From Flammeovirga aprica JL-4 (GTDB taxonomy: Bacteria > Bacteroidota > Bacteroidia > Cytophagales > Flammeovirgaceae), in contig NZ_JABANE010000066.1 of assembly GCF_012844305.1 (NCBI RefSeq), forward strand, positions 1-49,971: 49,971 bases of DNA. The letters are read 5' to 3'. Positions 1 through 7,071 of this stretch are shown in pieces (position 1 is the stretch's first letter; every line of letters starts with the position of its first letter). A program made the translations under genes and the position numbers. A model generated the notes under the pieces. It made no database searches, was not told the DNA's origin, and was given only the letters and a program-made list of their open reading frames with translations.

Positions 1-71
1 GTACGCACGGTTCTGTGAGAGGGATAAATATGGGATAGACGTAGACTTATTCCATATTTACCCTACTTGAT
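1..71 (+). mobile_element. 3' end of a group II intron (domain V half and domain VI)
   Basis: The first bases, GTACGCACGGTTCT, match the 3' strand of group II intron domain V, whose 5' strand lies before the window. A domain VI helix follows: bases 18-23 (AGAGGG) pair with 61-67, leaving A65 bulged as the expected branch-point adenosine, and 25-33 pair with 52-60. The end CTACTTGAT resembles the usual CTACTCGAY 3' terminus, which puts the 3' splice site after about base 71 with A65 at position -7. The intron-encoded reverse transcriptase, if there is one, must lie upstream of the window. The boundary is inferred from the fold and not from an exon junction. Confidence 0.82.
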
Positions 72-156
72 TATTATAGAATTGATTTTGATGAAGTACA
101 TCGATGAATATGTAATTTGATTTTATATCTTGCAGAATAGAACAGCATAACTCATT

Positions 157-1140
157 ATGAAATTAATACAGATCTTATCCTTTTTTCTTTTCATTTTTTT
201 ACTTCAAGCTTGTAATGATACTATTACAGACCCTAATTATCAGTCTGGAACGGCCTATTATCCTATTGAAGAAGGGTGGTATATTCATTATCAGGTAGAT
301 AGAGAAGATTCGGAAAAAGAAGAAGGAAATGCTTCATATCAATTAAGAGAGATCATAGGAACACCTTATGATGACGGCTTTGGTGGACAGAATTATCCAC
401 TGTACCGCTATAAAAGAGATAGTGAAGGGATGGAGTGGGAGCTAGATTCTGTATGGGCTTTGGCTTATAGAAACAATCATGTGATCAGGTATGAAAATGC
501 GATTCCTTATTTAAAATTAACCAATCCTTTAACGGAAGGAGCAAGATTTAATCAAAATACCTATAATGGTCTGGATGCCGTAACACCAACCGGTATGGAT
601 ATAAGGTATAAAGTTGAAACCCTAGGAAGGGAACATTCTGTGGATGGGCAGACTTTTGAAAATGCTGCTGTGATTTTAGAAATTAATAATATAAGTACGA
701 TCACAAATTCTGAGGAGACAAAAAGAGCCGTTTATCAAAAAGGTATTGGTTTAGTATCTATAGATTATTTCAATATCAAAAAAGTGTATTATGAATTTAA
801 TACTACGCAACCTTCATTGGCAGGTAATCCTTATTGTGGCTTAAACGGTACTCAAGAGGTGATTACCCTTGGGAATGGAGAAAGAGTGGATAATCCTTTC
901 TTCGAGCTAGATAACTGTGAAACCAATCCTATTTTTGGTGTGGATGATGATAGTGTTGCACGTTGGATTTTAAGGTGGGAAAACTCAGCTAATCCACCTA
1001 TTATAGAGACGAAAGATGGAGATTCAGGATCTAAAATTTTAGTTTTGATTAATCCTGCCGAATTCAATGGTTTTAGAGAAACAGGGGAAACAATGAAGCA
1101 GAAAATTATAGGATATGGAATTGATAAGACTGTTGACTAA
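157..1140 (+). CDS. Secreted lipoprotein of unknown function
   Basis: 327 residues. A hydrophobic N-terminus ends in a lipobox (LQAC, Cys19), so this should be an outer-membrane or periplasmic lipoprotein. The mature part is acidic, rich in Asn, Tyr and Glu, and predicted mostly beta, with no motif that I recognise. A C-terminal segment has a few cysteines (CGLNG, DNCETN) that could form a disulfide. It begins about 85 bp after the group II intron end and is followed by 98 bp before holA, so it is probably its own unit. ATG is the natural start because the signal peptide begins there. No function is assigned. Confidence 0.8.
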   Translation: MKLIQILSFFLFIFLLQACNDTITDPNYQSGTAYYPIEEGWYIHYQVDREDSEKEEGNASYQLREIIGTPYDDGFGGQNYPLYRYKRDSEGMEWELDSVWALAYRNNHVIRYENAIPYLKLTNPLTEGARFNQNTYNGLDAVTPTGMDIRYKVETLGREHSVDGQTFENAAVILEINNISTITNSEETKRAVYQKGIGLVSIDYFNIKKVYYEFNTTQPSLAGNPYCGLNGTQEVITLGNGERVDNPFFELDNCETNPIFGVDDDSVARWILRWENSANPPIIETKDGDSGSKILVLINPAEFNGFRETGETMKQKIIGYGIDKTVD

Positions 1141-1238
1141 TATTCTTTTATGAATACCCCTTAATACTTTTTTCTTTTTGGAATACAAACTCTAAATTGC
1201 AGTCCAATTTTTTCTAAAACACGTACCATTCAAAATTT

Positions 1239-2261
1239 ATGGCATTTACGGCAGATTCTATAATGACAGAAATGAAAGCAGGCAAATTTTCGCCGCTGTA
1301 TTTTTTACAGGGAGATGAGCCTTTTTTTATTGATCAAATCACTGCTTATATAGAGAAAAATGCACTTACTGATGCTGAGAAAAGTTTTAACCAAACGGTT
1401 TTGTATGGTAAGGACACTACGTTGACACAGGTTTTAGAAAGTGCAAGAAGGTTCCCTATGATGGCAATGCGTCAGGTAATCATTGTCAAAGAAGGACAGG
1501 ATCTACCTGATTTGGGAAGAAAAGCAAGTTTGGATATTCTAAACAAGTATGCTGAAAACCCTGTTCCGTCTACAGTCTTGGTTATCGCCTTAAAAAATAA
1601 AAAACTTGATGGCCGTACACCCGTGAAGAAAACCATTGAGAAGAATGCCGTTTTCTTGGATGCTAAAAAAATGTACGACAATAAAATTCCTGCTTGGGTA
1701 AAACAGTATTGTAGGAGTGAGGGCTACAAAATCAAAGACCGTGCAGTCAACTTAATCACTGAATATATCGGTAATGATCTGGTTCGTATCACAAACGAGT
1801 TAGAAAAGTTGATGTTGAATTACAATAAAGAAGCTACTGAAATTACAGAGGCTTTGATTGCGAAACATATTGGAATCAGCAGAGAGTATAATGTTTTTGA
1901 ATTACAAAATGCTTTGGGTACGAAAGATATCTTGAAAGCGAACAGAATAGTGATGTATTTCAATGATAACCCGAAAAGCAATCCATTTGTAGTAGTTGTA
2001 GGTACATTGTATGCTTATTTTTCTAAGCTATTAATGTTACATGAAAACTTCAGTAAAGGAGATCAGGAATTAGCCAAGATTTTGAGTGTGAACCCTTATT
2101 TTATCAAAGATTATAGATTAGCTGTAAATAACTTCTCTTACACTAAAGTTTTACAAATTATAGAACACCTTCAAGAAGCCGATTTAAAGGCAAAAGGGAT
2201 TAGAGCATCACTTTCTGATGACGAAAATCTTAAAGAATTGGTGTTTAAAATCCTCCATTAG
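1239..2261 (+). CDS. holA: DNA polymerase III subunit delta
   Basis: 340 residues, the normal length for HolA, the clamp-loader subunit that opens the beta sliding clamp during replication. The N-terminus has the family start SPLYFLQGDEPFFIDQI, the degenerate Walker-like region of delta. The middle contains a PAWVKQY...YKIKDRAVNLI segment and the conserved VRITNELEKLML helix. The C-terminal collar domain (FVVVVGTLYAYFSKLL) and the final LKAKGIRASLSDDENLKELVFKIL also match Bacteroidota HolA proteins. It stands alone between a lipoprotein gene and a QueD-like gene on the same strand. The cytoplasmic replisome role is established for the family. Confidence 0.93.
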   Translation: MAFTADSIMTEMKAGKFSPLYFLQGDEPFFIDQITAYIEKNALTDAEKSFNQTVLYGKDTTLTQVLESARRFPMMAMRQVIIVKEGQDLPDLGRKASLDILNKYAENPVPSTVLVIALKNKKLDGRTPVKKTIEKNAVFLDAKKMYDNKIPAWVKQYCRSEGYKIKDRAVNLITEYIGNDLVRITNELEKLMLNYNKEATEITEALIAKHIGISREYNVFELQNALGTKDILKANRIVMYFNDNPKSNPFVVVVGTLYAYFSKLLMLHENFSKGDQELAKILSVNPYFIKDYRLAVNNFSYTKVLQIIEHLQEADLKAKGIRASLSDDENLKELVFKILH

Positions 2262-2277
2262 TCATTTTTTGATCATT

Positions 2278-2285
2278 TATCTTTG
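2278..2285 (+). promoter_or_regulatory. Bacteroidota -7 box before the QueD-like gene
   Basis: TATCTTTG is a perfect TAnnTTTG -7 element, 30 bp before the ATG at 2316. I do not see a clear TTTG -33 element at the usual 19-20 bp spacing, so the promoter call rests on the -7 box and its position. Confidence 0.5.
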
Positions 2286-2315
2286 CGTGATTTTTATTAG
2301 AATTAATACGTAAAG

Positions 2316-2672
2316 ATGAAAATATTCAAGTCATATACATTTGAAGCAGCGCATTTCTTGCCTCAAATGCCTGAGGGACACCCTTGTAGAAGAATCCATG
2401 GCCACTCATGGAAAATGGAACTTCATTTTGATGGGGAGTTAGTACTTCCTTATGAGTGGGTAATTGATTTTCATGAAATTGACTCAGTAGTTGATCCTAT
2501 CTACAAAATACTTGATCATAATTTCTTAAATGAAGTGGAAGGATTAGAAAATCCTACTTCAGAAGTGATCTCAATTTGGGTATGGAATAAGATTAAAGAA
2601 CAACTTCCTGCTTTATGTAAAGTTGTGATTTATGAAACGCCAGAAGCTGGTACAGAATACGTAGGGGAATAA
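2316..2672 (+). CDS. queD: 6-carboxytetrahydropterin synthase (QueD/PTPS family)
   Basis: 118 residues, a compact PTPS-fold protein. The zinc ligands are His13 (AAHFL) and His28/His30 (RIHGHS). The catalytic Cys24 lies in HPCRRIHGH, the Asp67-His68 pair in LDHNFLN, and Glu107 near the C-terminus (YETPEAG) is the pterin anchor. QueD converts dihydroneopterin triphosphate to 6-carboxytetrahydropterin in queuosine and 7-deazapurine synthesis. The Cys-x3-His-Gly-His spacing resembles QueD, not eukaryotic PTPS. A second, longer PTPS paralogue is at 28364-28783. Without queC, queE or folE beside it, the exact reaction is inferred from motif spacing. Confidence 0.85.
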   Translation: MKIFKSYTFEAAHFLPQMPEGHPCRRIHGHSWKMELHFDGELVLPYEWVIDFHEIDSVVDPIYKILDHNFLNEVEGLENPTSEVISIWVWNKIKEQLPALCKVVIYETPEAGTEYVGE

Positions 2673-2673
2673 T

Positions 2674-2961
2674 TTATTCTACCTTAAACATAGAAAAAGC
2701 CTTAGGTTTATCGTTGAACAATGTTTTGGTTTTCTTCCAAGTAGATTGGAAAAAAGCAGATTGACGGTAATTATCTAAGGCTTTTTCATTTTCCCAGATA
2801 CTAAACGTCATAAACTGATTTTTTGCAGTAGCATCTTGCAGTAGTTCGACGGATTTACACCCCTCAAATTTCTCAATTGTACCCTTCACTTCAAGGAATA
2901 AATTCTCAAATTCCTCAACGCATTCTTGTTTAAACGACATTCTTACAAAACGATGTAACAT
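2674..2961 (-). CDS. ABM-family putative quinol/antibiotic-biosynthesis monooxygenase
   Basis: 95 residues from the ATG at 2961. The open frame runs upstream to 3036, but that extension is not protein-like and overlaps the gldC leader, so I chose MLHRFVRMSF as the start. The protein has the dimeric alpha/beta-barrel ABM pattern: a beta start (HRFVRMSF), a helix (VEEFENLFLEVKGTIEKFEG), CKSVELLQD, then FMTFSIWENEKALDNYRQS, with trailing helix FFQSTWKKTKTLF. Members include small heme- or quinone-acting monooxygenases, and many have no known substrate. It converges with the QueD-like gene, with one base between the stops, and diverges from gldC. Confidence 0.8.
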   Translation of the reverse strand: MLHRFVRMSFKQECVEEFENLFLEVKGTIEKFEGCKSVELLQDATAKNQFMTFSIWENEKALDNYRQSAFFQSTWKKTKTLFNDKPKAFSMFKVE

Positions 2962-3056
2962 AATTGACTTGAATTCATGAAAAATATTACAAATTGTCCA
3001 TGAAAATATGCAACTTTGCAGGATAATAAAAATCACTTCAAGTTATATTTTTAATA

Positions 3057-3398
3057 ATGAAAGAGTCTAACATCAGAGTAAAGGTAGAATTGGATGAAAA
3101 TAACGTTCCAGAGAAAATTTTCTGGAAAGCAGACGATTCTGATCAAGCGGGTCTACAAGAAACGCGTGCTTTTGATTTGAATATATGGGACCACGAACGT
3201 AAGGAAACATTGCGTATTGGTTTATGGGGCAAAGAAATGACAGTGGATGAGATGAAGTTCTTCTACATTGATACAATGGGAGGCATTGCTCAAAACATTT
3301 TCAATGCCACTGGAGATGAAAAAATGGCTCAAGAAATTCATGCTATGTGCAAGCGTTTGTCTGATCATGTACATGAAACAAAAAATAAAGGAGAGTAA
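3057..3398 (+). CDS. gldC: Gliding motility protein GldC
   Basis: 113 residues. The sequence follows the GldC pattern: IRVKVELDENNVPEKIFWKA near the N-terminus, then RAFDLNIWDHERKETLRIGLW, the signature KEMTVDEMKFFYIDTM, and a C-terminal helix with TGDEKMAQEIHAMCK. GldC is a small cytoplasmic protein linked to gliding motility in Flavobacterium johnsoniae, and is widespread in gliding and non-gliding Bacteroidota. A weak -7 box (CAACTTTG, 3011-3018) lies 39 bp upstream. The gene is monocistronic and ends in a hairpin at 3442-3476. It supports a gliding Bacteroidota host. Confidence 0.93.
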   Translation: MKESNIRVKVELDENNVPEKIFWKADDSDQAGLQETRAFDLNIWDHERKETLRIGLWGKEMTVDEMKFFYIDTMGGIAQNIFNATGDEKMAQEIHAMCKRLSDHVHETKNKGE

Positions 3399-3441
3399 GT
3401 TCTTTAAACAAAGAAGCAACGTTTTAAATAGCTTATTCCTT

Positions 3442-3476
3442 ATCATTAGTCCACTATTCAAATGTGGACTAATGAT
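3442..3476 (+). terminator. Hairpin downstream of gldC
   Basis: A perfect 13-bp stem (3442-3454 with 3464-3476, core ATTAGTCCAC) with a 9-base loop lies 44 bp after the gldC stop. It is followed by an A-rich and not a T-rich tract, so it may work as an mRNA 3'-end stabiliser or a weak terminator. Confidence 0.55.
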
Positions 3477-3700
3477 GAATAAAAACTAATTTTATTGACT
3501 CTAAAGAGCATTCTTACCCAAGAAATAAATTTCGAAATGGCTATCCCTTTTAACTAAATTCCCCTTTTATTAGTATTCTATTCGAAATGTAACTAATCGA
3601 TTTCTCTTTTAGTTTTGTTATTTAACTCCATATTTAGATTTTAAGAAAGAATAAAGAACTTCTTTCGACATGAGCTTTGTTAAAAATTAGAATTTCTATG
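3477..3700. other. Intergenic region with no gene seen
   Basis: This is the central part of the 379-bp gap between gldC and the thioredoxin-like gene. It is AT-rich, with stops in all frames. The only internal feature noted is a short imperfect direct repeat (TTTCGAAATGGCTA near 3531 and TTCGAAATGTAACTA near 3582). I see no RNA gene. Confidence 0.5.
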
Positions 3701-3707
3701 AAAATTA

Positions 3708-3738
3708 TTTCAATAGTTAGGAATCCTTATTATATTTG
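3708..3738 (+). promoter_or_regulatory. Promoter with embedded palindromic operator (site 1)
   Basis: A perfect -7 box TATATTTG (3731-3738) lies 19 bp after TTTC (3708-3711), a one-mismatch -33 element with the canonical Bacteroidota spacing. The palindrome GTTAGGAATCCTTAT (3716-3730) fills the spacer and abuts the -7 box, so a bound protein would block RNA polymerase. Three similar palindromes occur at 4033, 4072 and 5872. The MarR-type protein at 5950 is the obvious candidate ligand (inference). Confidence 0.72.
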
Positions 3739-3777
3739 TGACAGCAATATTGCTCAACACTCAAAAACATTATTACA

Positions 3778-4011
3778 ATGAGTAAATCAATTTTTTATCA
3801 TGCAGGCTGTCCTGTTTGTGTAAGCGCAGAACAAGACCTTATCCATCTGATAGGAAAAGAAAAGGTAGAAGTGGTTCATCTAGGTGAAGAAAGTAGTAGA
3901 ATTGAAGATGCTGAAAAAGCTGGTGTGCTTTCAGTGCCCGCTTTGGTAACTCCTAATGGTAATACACTACATATCAATTTTGGAGCATCTTTGGATGATT
4001 TGAAATCTTAG
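3778..4011 (+). CDS. Thioredoxin/glutaredoxin-like mini-protein with CPVC site
   Basis: 77 residues, shorter than thioredoxin (about 105) and near glutaredoxin size. The active-site motif Cys11-Pro-Val-Cys14 follows the first beta strand (IFYHAGCPVC), and a cis-proline is seen at Pro54 in LSVPALV. The end INFGASLDDLK matches small thioredoxin-family proteins of unknown partner. There is no signal peptide, so it is cytosolic. It probably reduces a disulfide or handles a thiol adduct; the substrate is unknown. It is preceded by a promoter carrying the operator palindrome, and followed by two more palindromes before the next operon, so it appears to be coregulated with 4102-5863. Confidence 0.85.
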   Translation: MSKSIFYHAGCPVCVSAEQDLIHLIGKEKVEVVHLGEESSRIEDAEKAGVLSVPALVTPNGNTLHINFGASLDDLKS

Positions 4012-4032
4012 TCTATTTTTTTATCACTAAAT

Positions 4033-4047
4033 GTTAGGAATCCTAAT
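4033..4047. promoter_or_regulatory. Palindromic operator (site 2)
   Basis: GTTAGGAATCCTAAT, a near-perfect inverted repeat of the TTAGGAnTCCTAA type. It lies between the thioredoxin-like gene and the secreted-protein gene at 4102, exactly 40 bp before site 3, about four DNA turns, so two dimers would sit on the same face. Confidence 0.7.
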
Positions 4048-4071
4048 TTAAATAAAGATTGCATTTTATTA

Positions 4072-4088
4072 AGTTAGGATTCCTAATT
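4072..4088. promoter_or_regulatory. Palindromic operator (site 3)
   Basis: AGTTAGGATTCCTAATT, inverted repeat, 13 bp before the ATG at 4102. With site 2 it brackets the likely promoter of the 4102-5863 operon. No clean TAnnTTTG was found here, so the promoter itself is not placed. Confidence 0.7.
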
Positions 4089-4101
4089 AAAAACATTCGC
4101 T

Positions 4102-4836
4102 ATGAAACAATTATCGAGTTTAATCTTGATCTTCATTTTTACATTACCAGTATTCTCTCAAGGGAAAAATGAAGATCCGACATTTAAGAATAGTTCAAAT
4201 TTAAAAATCACGAATGCGACTGTGGTTTTCGATAGTCGATTACAACAGCTCATTTTCACAATGGAGACCGAAGGTTTAGCAGGTGAAGTAACTCCAAAAC
4301 CTTATGGACAAATGGATGGAGCTCCGGTTTTAGGTTATGTTTTTCCAACTACATTGAGACCTGAAGATGTTGGTTTTAGTAGTACAGAAGGTATAGTAGC
4401 ATTAGCGTTCACTTCTCATCCTGATTTTGATGATACTCCACTATGGAATGAAAATAACGATAAAAATTATGTGAATGATGGCGTGATTTGGCACCCACAC
4501 TGGGTAGTGTTGACTCAAGATACTAGAGTACTTGGAGGTTTGGCAGTCAAACAATTCAACCCAAATGATGAAAATGTTGTTTTGCCCCCAACTAATCCTA
4601 GAATGCCAATGTATATGGATTCACCAGGGTATCCGGTAATCAATAAAGGAAATACGATAAAAGTGGTTGTTCCAGCCTATCGTATGAGTAACAAAACACA
4701 ATTTAATTTCGATGCAGTAACCGTTTATATGCAAGTGAATGCCTCCAATTCTCAATATCCTATGCTAGGAGTCTATAATGTGTATTCAATTGCGTCGGGC
4801 GATTTGTCTTTGCCTTATTCAGTAAGTGAGAATTAA
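4102..4836 (+). CDS. Secreted protein of an unrecognised family (intact copy)
   Basis: 244 residues with a signal peptide cleaved near VFSQ|GK (residues 1-20). The mature part looks like an all-beta domain with conserved-looking blocks: GQMDGAPVLGYVFPTTL, EGIVALAFTSHPDFDDTPLW, IWHPHWVVL, GGLAVKQF and the Pro-rich PPTNPRMPMYMDSPGY. The His cluster in SHPDFDD and WHPHW could bind metal, but that is a guess. It is the first gene of an operon with a damaged paralogue (11-bp gap) and a DUF2024 gene, behind two operator palindromes. I do not recognise the family and assign no function. Its intact sequence shows what is missing in the second copy. Confidence 0.82.
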   Translation: MKQLSSLILIFIFTLPVFSQGKNEDPTFKNSSNLKITNATVVFDSRLQQLIFTMETEGLAGEVTPKPYGQMDGAPVLGYVFPTTLRPEDVGFSSTEGIVALAFTSHPDFDDTPLWNENNDKNYVNDGVIWHPHWVVLTQDTRVLGGLAVKQFNPNDENVVLPPTNPRMPMYMDSPGYPVINKGNTIKVVVPAYRMSNKTQFNFDAVTVYMQVNASNSQYPMLGVYNVYSIASGDLSLPYSVSEN

Positions 4837-4847
4837 AAAGTAGTAAA

Positions 4848-5512
4848 ATGAGAAAGTATAATAATATTCTGTCAGTCTTAATTTTAGGGATAATGTTTGG
4901 GTTAATTGGATGTTCAAAAGAACATGATATTCAATTAAAACCTGGTGTTGATGACAACTTTAATCTTACATCAGCCTCTGCTATTTACAATTCAGATTTA
5001 GAACAAGTTGTGATGTCTATGGAAGTGCAGGGTTTGGCTGGTGGGACAACCCCAACACCACTTGGACAATTGGACGGTGCATCAGTGTTTGGTTATGTTT
5101 TCCCGACAACGCTTAAAAGTAATGATGTTGGGTTTGGAATTACAGAGGGGATTGTGGCTATGGCGTTGTCTGGCATCCACACTGGGTTTTATTGATTGAT
5201 GACCCAAGAGTAGAAGGAGGGTTAGCTGTAAAGCAATTTGAGGTGGATGATCCTAGTGTTATTTTACCTCCAACCAACCCAGGTATGCCAATGTACATGG
5301 ATTCTCCAGGGTATCAAGTTGTGACGAATGGGAATACTATTTCGGTAGTGATACCATTGGCTTTTATAAATAATCAAACCAACTTCAATTTTGATGCTGT
5401 GTCTGTGAGGATGCAGGTGAATACATCAGATTCTGATTTGCCAATGTTGGGTGTTTATCAAGTTTATGAAATAATGTCAGAAAATTTATCATTGCCTTTT
5501 CAAGTACAATAA
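4848..5512 (+). pseudogene. Lipoprotein paralogue of 4102-4836, broken by a 76-bp deletion
   Basis: The first part (4848-5195) has a lipobox (LIGC, Cys22) and follows the paralogue closely through GYVFPTTLK and EGIVAMAL, then ends in a frameshifted tail. The second frame (from about 5168, open through 5512) resumes with WHPHWVLLIDDPRVEGGLAVKQF and continues to the paralogue's C-terminus. Aligning with 4102-4836, 76 bp are missing at the ATGGCGTTG at 5160-5168. The join restores GVVW in the second frame, so a deletion between two ATGGCGTT direct repeats explains it exactly. The lost segment includes the SHPDFDD block. A restart at 5192 could make only the C-terminal half, without a signal peptide. 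It is a recent lesion: both halves otherwise look intact. Confidence 0.85.
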
Positions 5513-5581
5513 GATTATCTGAATTTATGTTCAGTTCTAGCATAAAAAGGAGTAAAATATTAACCTAAAACAGCTTAAAAA

Positions 5582-5863
5582 ATGGAAGAAATAATACAAA
5601 GAGAGGTCAATGTATGGGATACTTATGTTACAAAAAAAGACGGTAATACCATGCACTTTGATATAATAGCTCCAGTGGAAGTGAGTGATGCCGAAATCAT
5701 TTACAATTATGGTAAAGCTTATATGAAAATGAAAGGACAGGAAGGAGCTTCACTTTCCTCTAAGCAGTGTAAACTTTGCCATATTGAAACATTAAAACCG
5801 GAATGGTTAGAAGAAATTGTTCAGAAAGGGTATTTCATCATTGAGATGGAAGGATGTAATTAG
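5582..5863 (+). CDS. DUF2024 family protein
   Basis: 93 residues. It has the DUF2024 signature: VNVWDTYVTKKDGNTMHFD at the N-terminus, YNYGKAYMKMKGQEG in the middle, a CKLCHIE motif (Cys63, Cys66, His67) and the end GYFIIEMEGCN (Cys92). The Cys-x2-Cys-His plus a distal Cys suggests a metal or redox site, but I know of no biochemical function for the family. There is no signal peptide. It is the last gene of the operon starting at 4102, 69 bp after the damaged paralogue. Together with the CPVC mini-thioredoxin and the cysteine-tailed regulator it gives this locus a thiol or metal flavour. Confidence 0.88.
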   Translation: MEEIIQREVNVWDTYVTKKDGNTMHFDIIAPVEVSDAEIIYNYGKAYMKMKGQEGASLSSKQCKLCHIETLKPEWLEEIVQKGYFIIEMEGCN

Positions 5864-5871
5864 TAAAATAA

Positions 5872-5889
5872 AATTAGGATTGCTAACTT
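5872..5889. promoter_or_regulatory. Palindromic operator (site 4), upstream of the MarR-type gene
   Basis: AATTAGGATTGCTAACTT is an inverted repeat with one central mismatch, matching sites 1-3 when read on the minus strand. It overlaps TAACTTTA (5884-5891), one mismatch from a -7 box. Its place before the regulator gene suggests autoregulation. Confidence 0.65.
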
Positions 5890-5895
5890 TATGGT

Positions 5896-5933
5896 AAGTA
5901 CTAAGTCAATAATTAATTTTTGGCTTAGTACTT
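5896..5933 (+). terminator. Hairpin between the DUF2024 and MarR-type genes
   Basis: A 12-bp stem (AAGTACTAAGTC, 5896-5907, with GGCTTAGTACTT, 5922-5933, one G-T pair) and a 14-base AT loop. A T6 run follows 10 bases later. It may terminate the upstream operon, or fold in the leader of the regulator mRNA if transcription starts at site 4. Confidence 0.5.
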
Positions 5934-5949
5934 CATCCTAATTTTTTAA

Positions 5950-6528
5950 TTGCTATCAGTTTTGAATATCGAATCAAAAATACTCGGTGGATTAGAAAGG
6001 CTTTCAGAAGCTTTAAAAGCGTTGCTTTGGGAAAAGGCCAAAACGTTTGGAATTAGTCCTATTCAGATCCAGATTTTGTTGTTTGTGTCAAATCATAAAA
6101 GGGAAATTTGTAATGTGAGCTACCTAGCGAAGGAGTTTAATGTGACAAAAGCTACGATCAGTGATGCGGTAAGAATACTATTAAAAAAGGAATACCTAGA
6201 AAAGGATTATTCCCCAACAGATAACCGTAGGTATAATTTATTAATGACCTCATCAGGTGTAGAACTCGTTCATCAACTAGAGGGGTATGCTGATGTTTTC
6301 AATAAAGAATTATCCTCTTTCGGTGAACAGGAACTCGCTAATGTATTTAACACTTTATCAAAACTAATTTTCCAGTTAAATCAAAAAGGTATTATCCAAG
6401 TTCAAAGAACCTGCTACAACTGTAAATTTTATAGTGGAGATAAAATAGAAAACCATTATTGTAATCTACTAAATAGTAAACTTAGTGCTGAAGAAATACA
6501 AATTGATTGTGATGAATTTGAGGAGTAA
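5950..6528 (+). CDS. MarR-family regulator with a C-terminal four-cysteine tail
   Basis: 192 residues from a TTG at 5950; a second TTG at 5962 would give a protein four residues shorter. The winged helix-turn-helix spans about residues 30-110: SPIQIQILLFVSNH, VSYLAKEFNVTKATISDAV (recognition helix) and the wing KDYSPTDNRRYNLLMTSSG. Helices 105-148 give the dimer interface. The tail beyond the MarR core carries CYNCKFY (Cys155, Cys158), HYCNLL (Cys171) and IDCDEFE (Cys187), a Cys4 arrangement suited to zinc, an Fe-S cluster or a thiol switch. MarR dimers bind 15-18 bp palindromes and release them on sensing. Four such palindromes flank this gene and its neighbours, so local repression with cysteine-based sensing is likely (inference). 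Confidence 0.85.
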   Translation: MLSVLNIESKILGGLERLSEALKALLWEKAKTFGISPIQIQILLFVSNHKREICNVSYLAKEFNVTKATISDAVRILLKKEYLEKDYSPTDNRRYNLLMTSSGVELVHQLEGYADVFNKELSSFGEQELANVFNTLSKLIFQLNQKGIIQVQRTCYNCKFYSGDKIENHYCNLLNSKLSAEEIQIDCDEFEE

Positions 6529-6606
6529 ATGATCCATTAGAAATCTGCAGTGCTGTCATAATAATTTTAGATAAGAGCTTGTTTTTATTTTTTCTGAACG
6601 TTTGAT

Positions 6607-7071
6607 ATGAACACAGGAATCCTACTCATTTGTTTAACTATTTTTGGATTAAGTCTTTGGAAAGTGTATCTAGGGGCTGTGATTGCCAATATTATAGGTC
6701 TTAATTACTTCCAAATGATCCTCTTGAATCTTTCTTCTGTTTTGACCTCATCCCTTATCACTATTTTTGTAGGGCAGAACATCAGTAATCTTATCATTAA
6801 AAAGAGGAAAAGTGGCTATAATAAAAATTTAAAGAAGGTAATGGTATTGTGGAGAAGATACGGTTTCTGGAGTGCGGTGACACTGGCGCCGGTCCTATTT
6901 GGTATCCCTACCTATATTTTGATTGGTATAAGGTTGAGAGAATCAAAATTCTCATTATTGGTATCAATTCTAATTTCTTCAACAATTTGGCTGACGGTCT
7001 GTTATTTCTTAATGGATATATGGGACTTTTCTAAATATCTTGATGTGGAGAAATATTTAACCTTTGTGTAG
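6607..7071 (+). CDS. Small integral membrane protein
   Basis: 154 residues with about four hydrophobic segments (roughly 3-25, 33-56, 88-108, 117-138). The segments LSLWKVYLGAVIANIIGL and APVLFGIPTYILIGIRL recall the small multidrug-export-like membrane family, but the match is only by eye. A basic loop (KKRKSGYNKNLKK) between helices 2 and 3 should face the cytoplasm. It lies 78 bp after the MarR-type gene on the same strand, so it may be cotranscribed with it. MarR genes often neighbour the transporter they control, but no operator is seen directly before this one. Confidence 0.7.
   Translation: MNTGILLICLTIFGLSLWKVYLGAVIANIIGLNYFQMILLNLSSVLTSSLITIFVGQNISNLIIKKRKSGYNKNLKKVMVLWRRYGFWSAVTLAPVLFGIPTYILIGIRLRESKFSLLVSILISSTIWLTVCYFLMDIWDFSKYLDVEKYLTFV

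Noticed and set aside
3268..3489. Open frame of 73 codons overlapping the end of gldC
   Set aside because: It is in a shifted frame of a well-supported gene, and its second half runs through the downstream hairpin. The product has no protein-like pattern.
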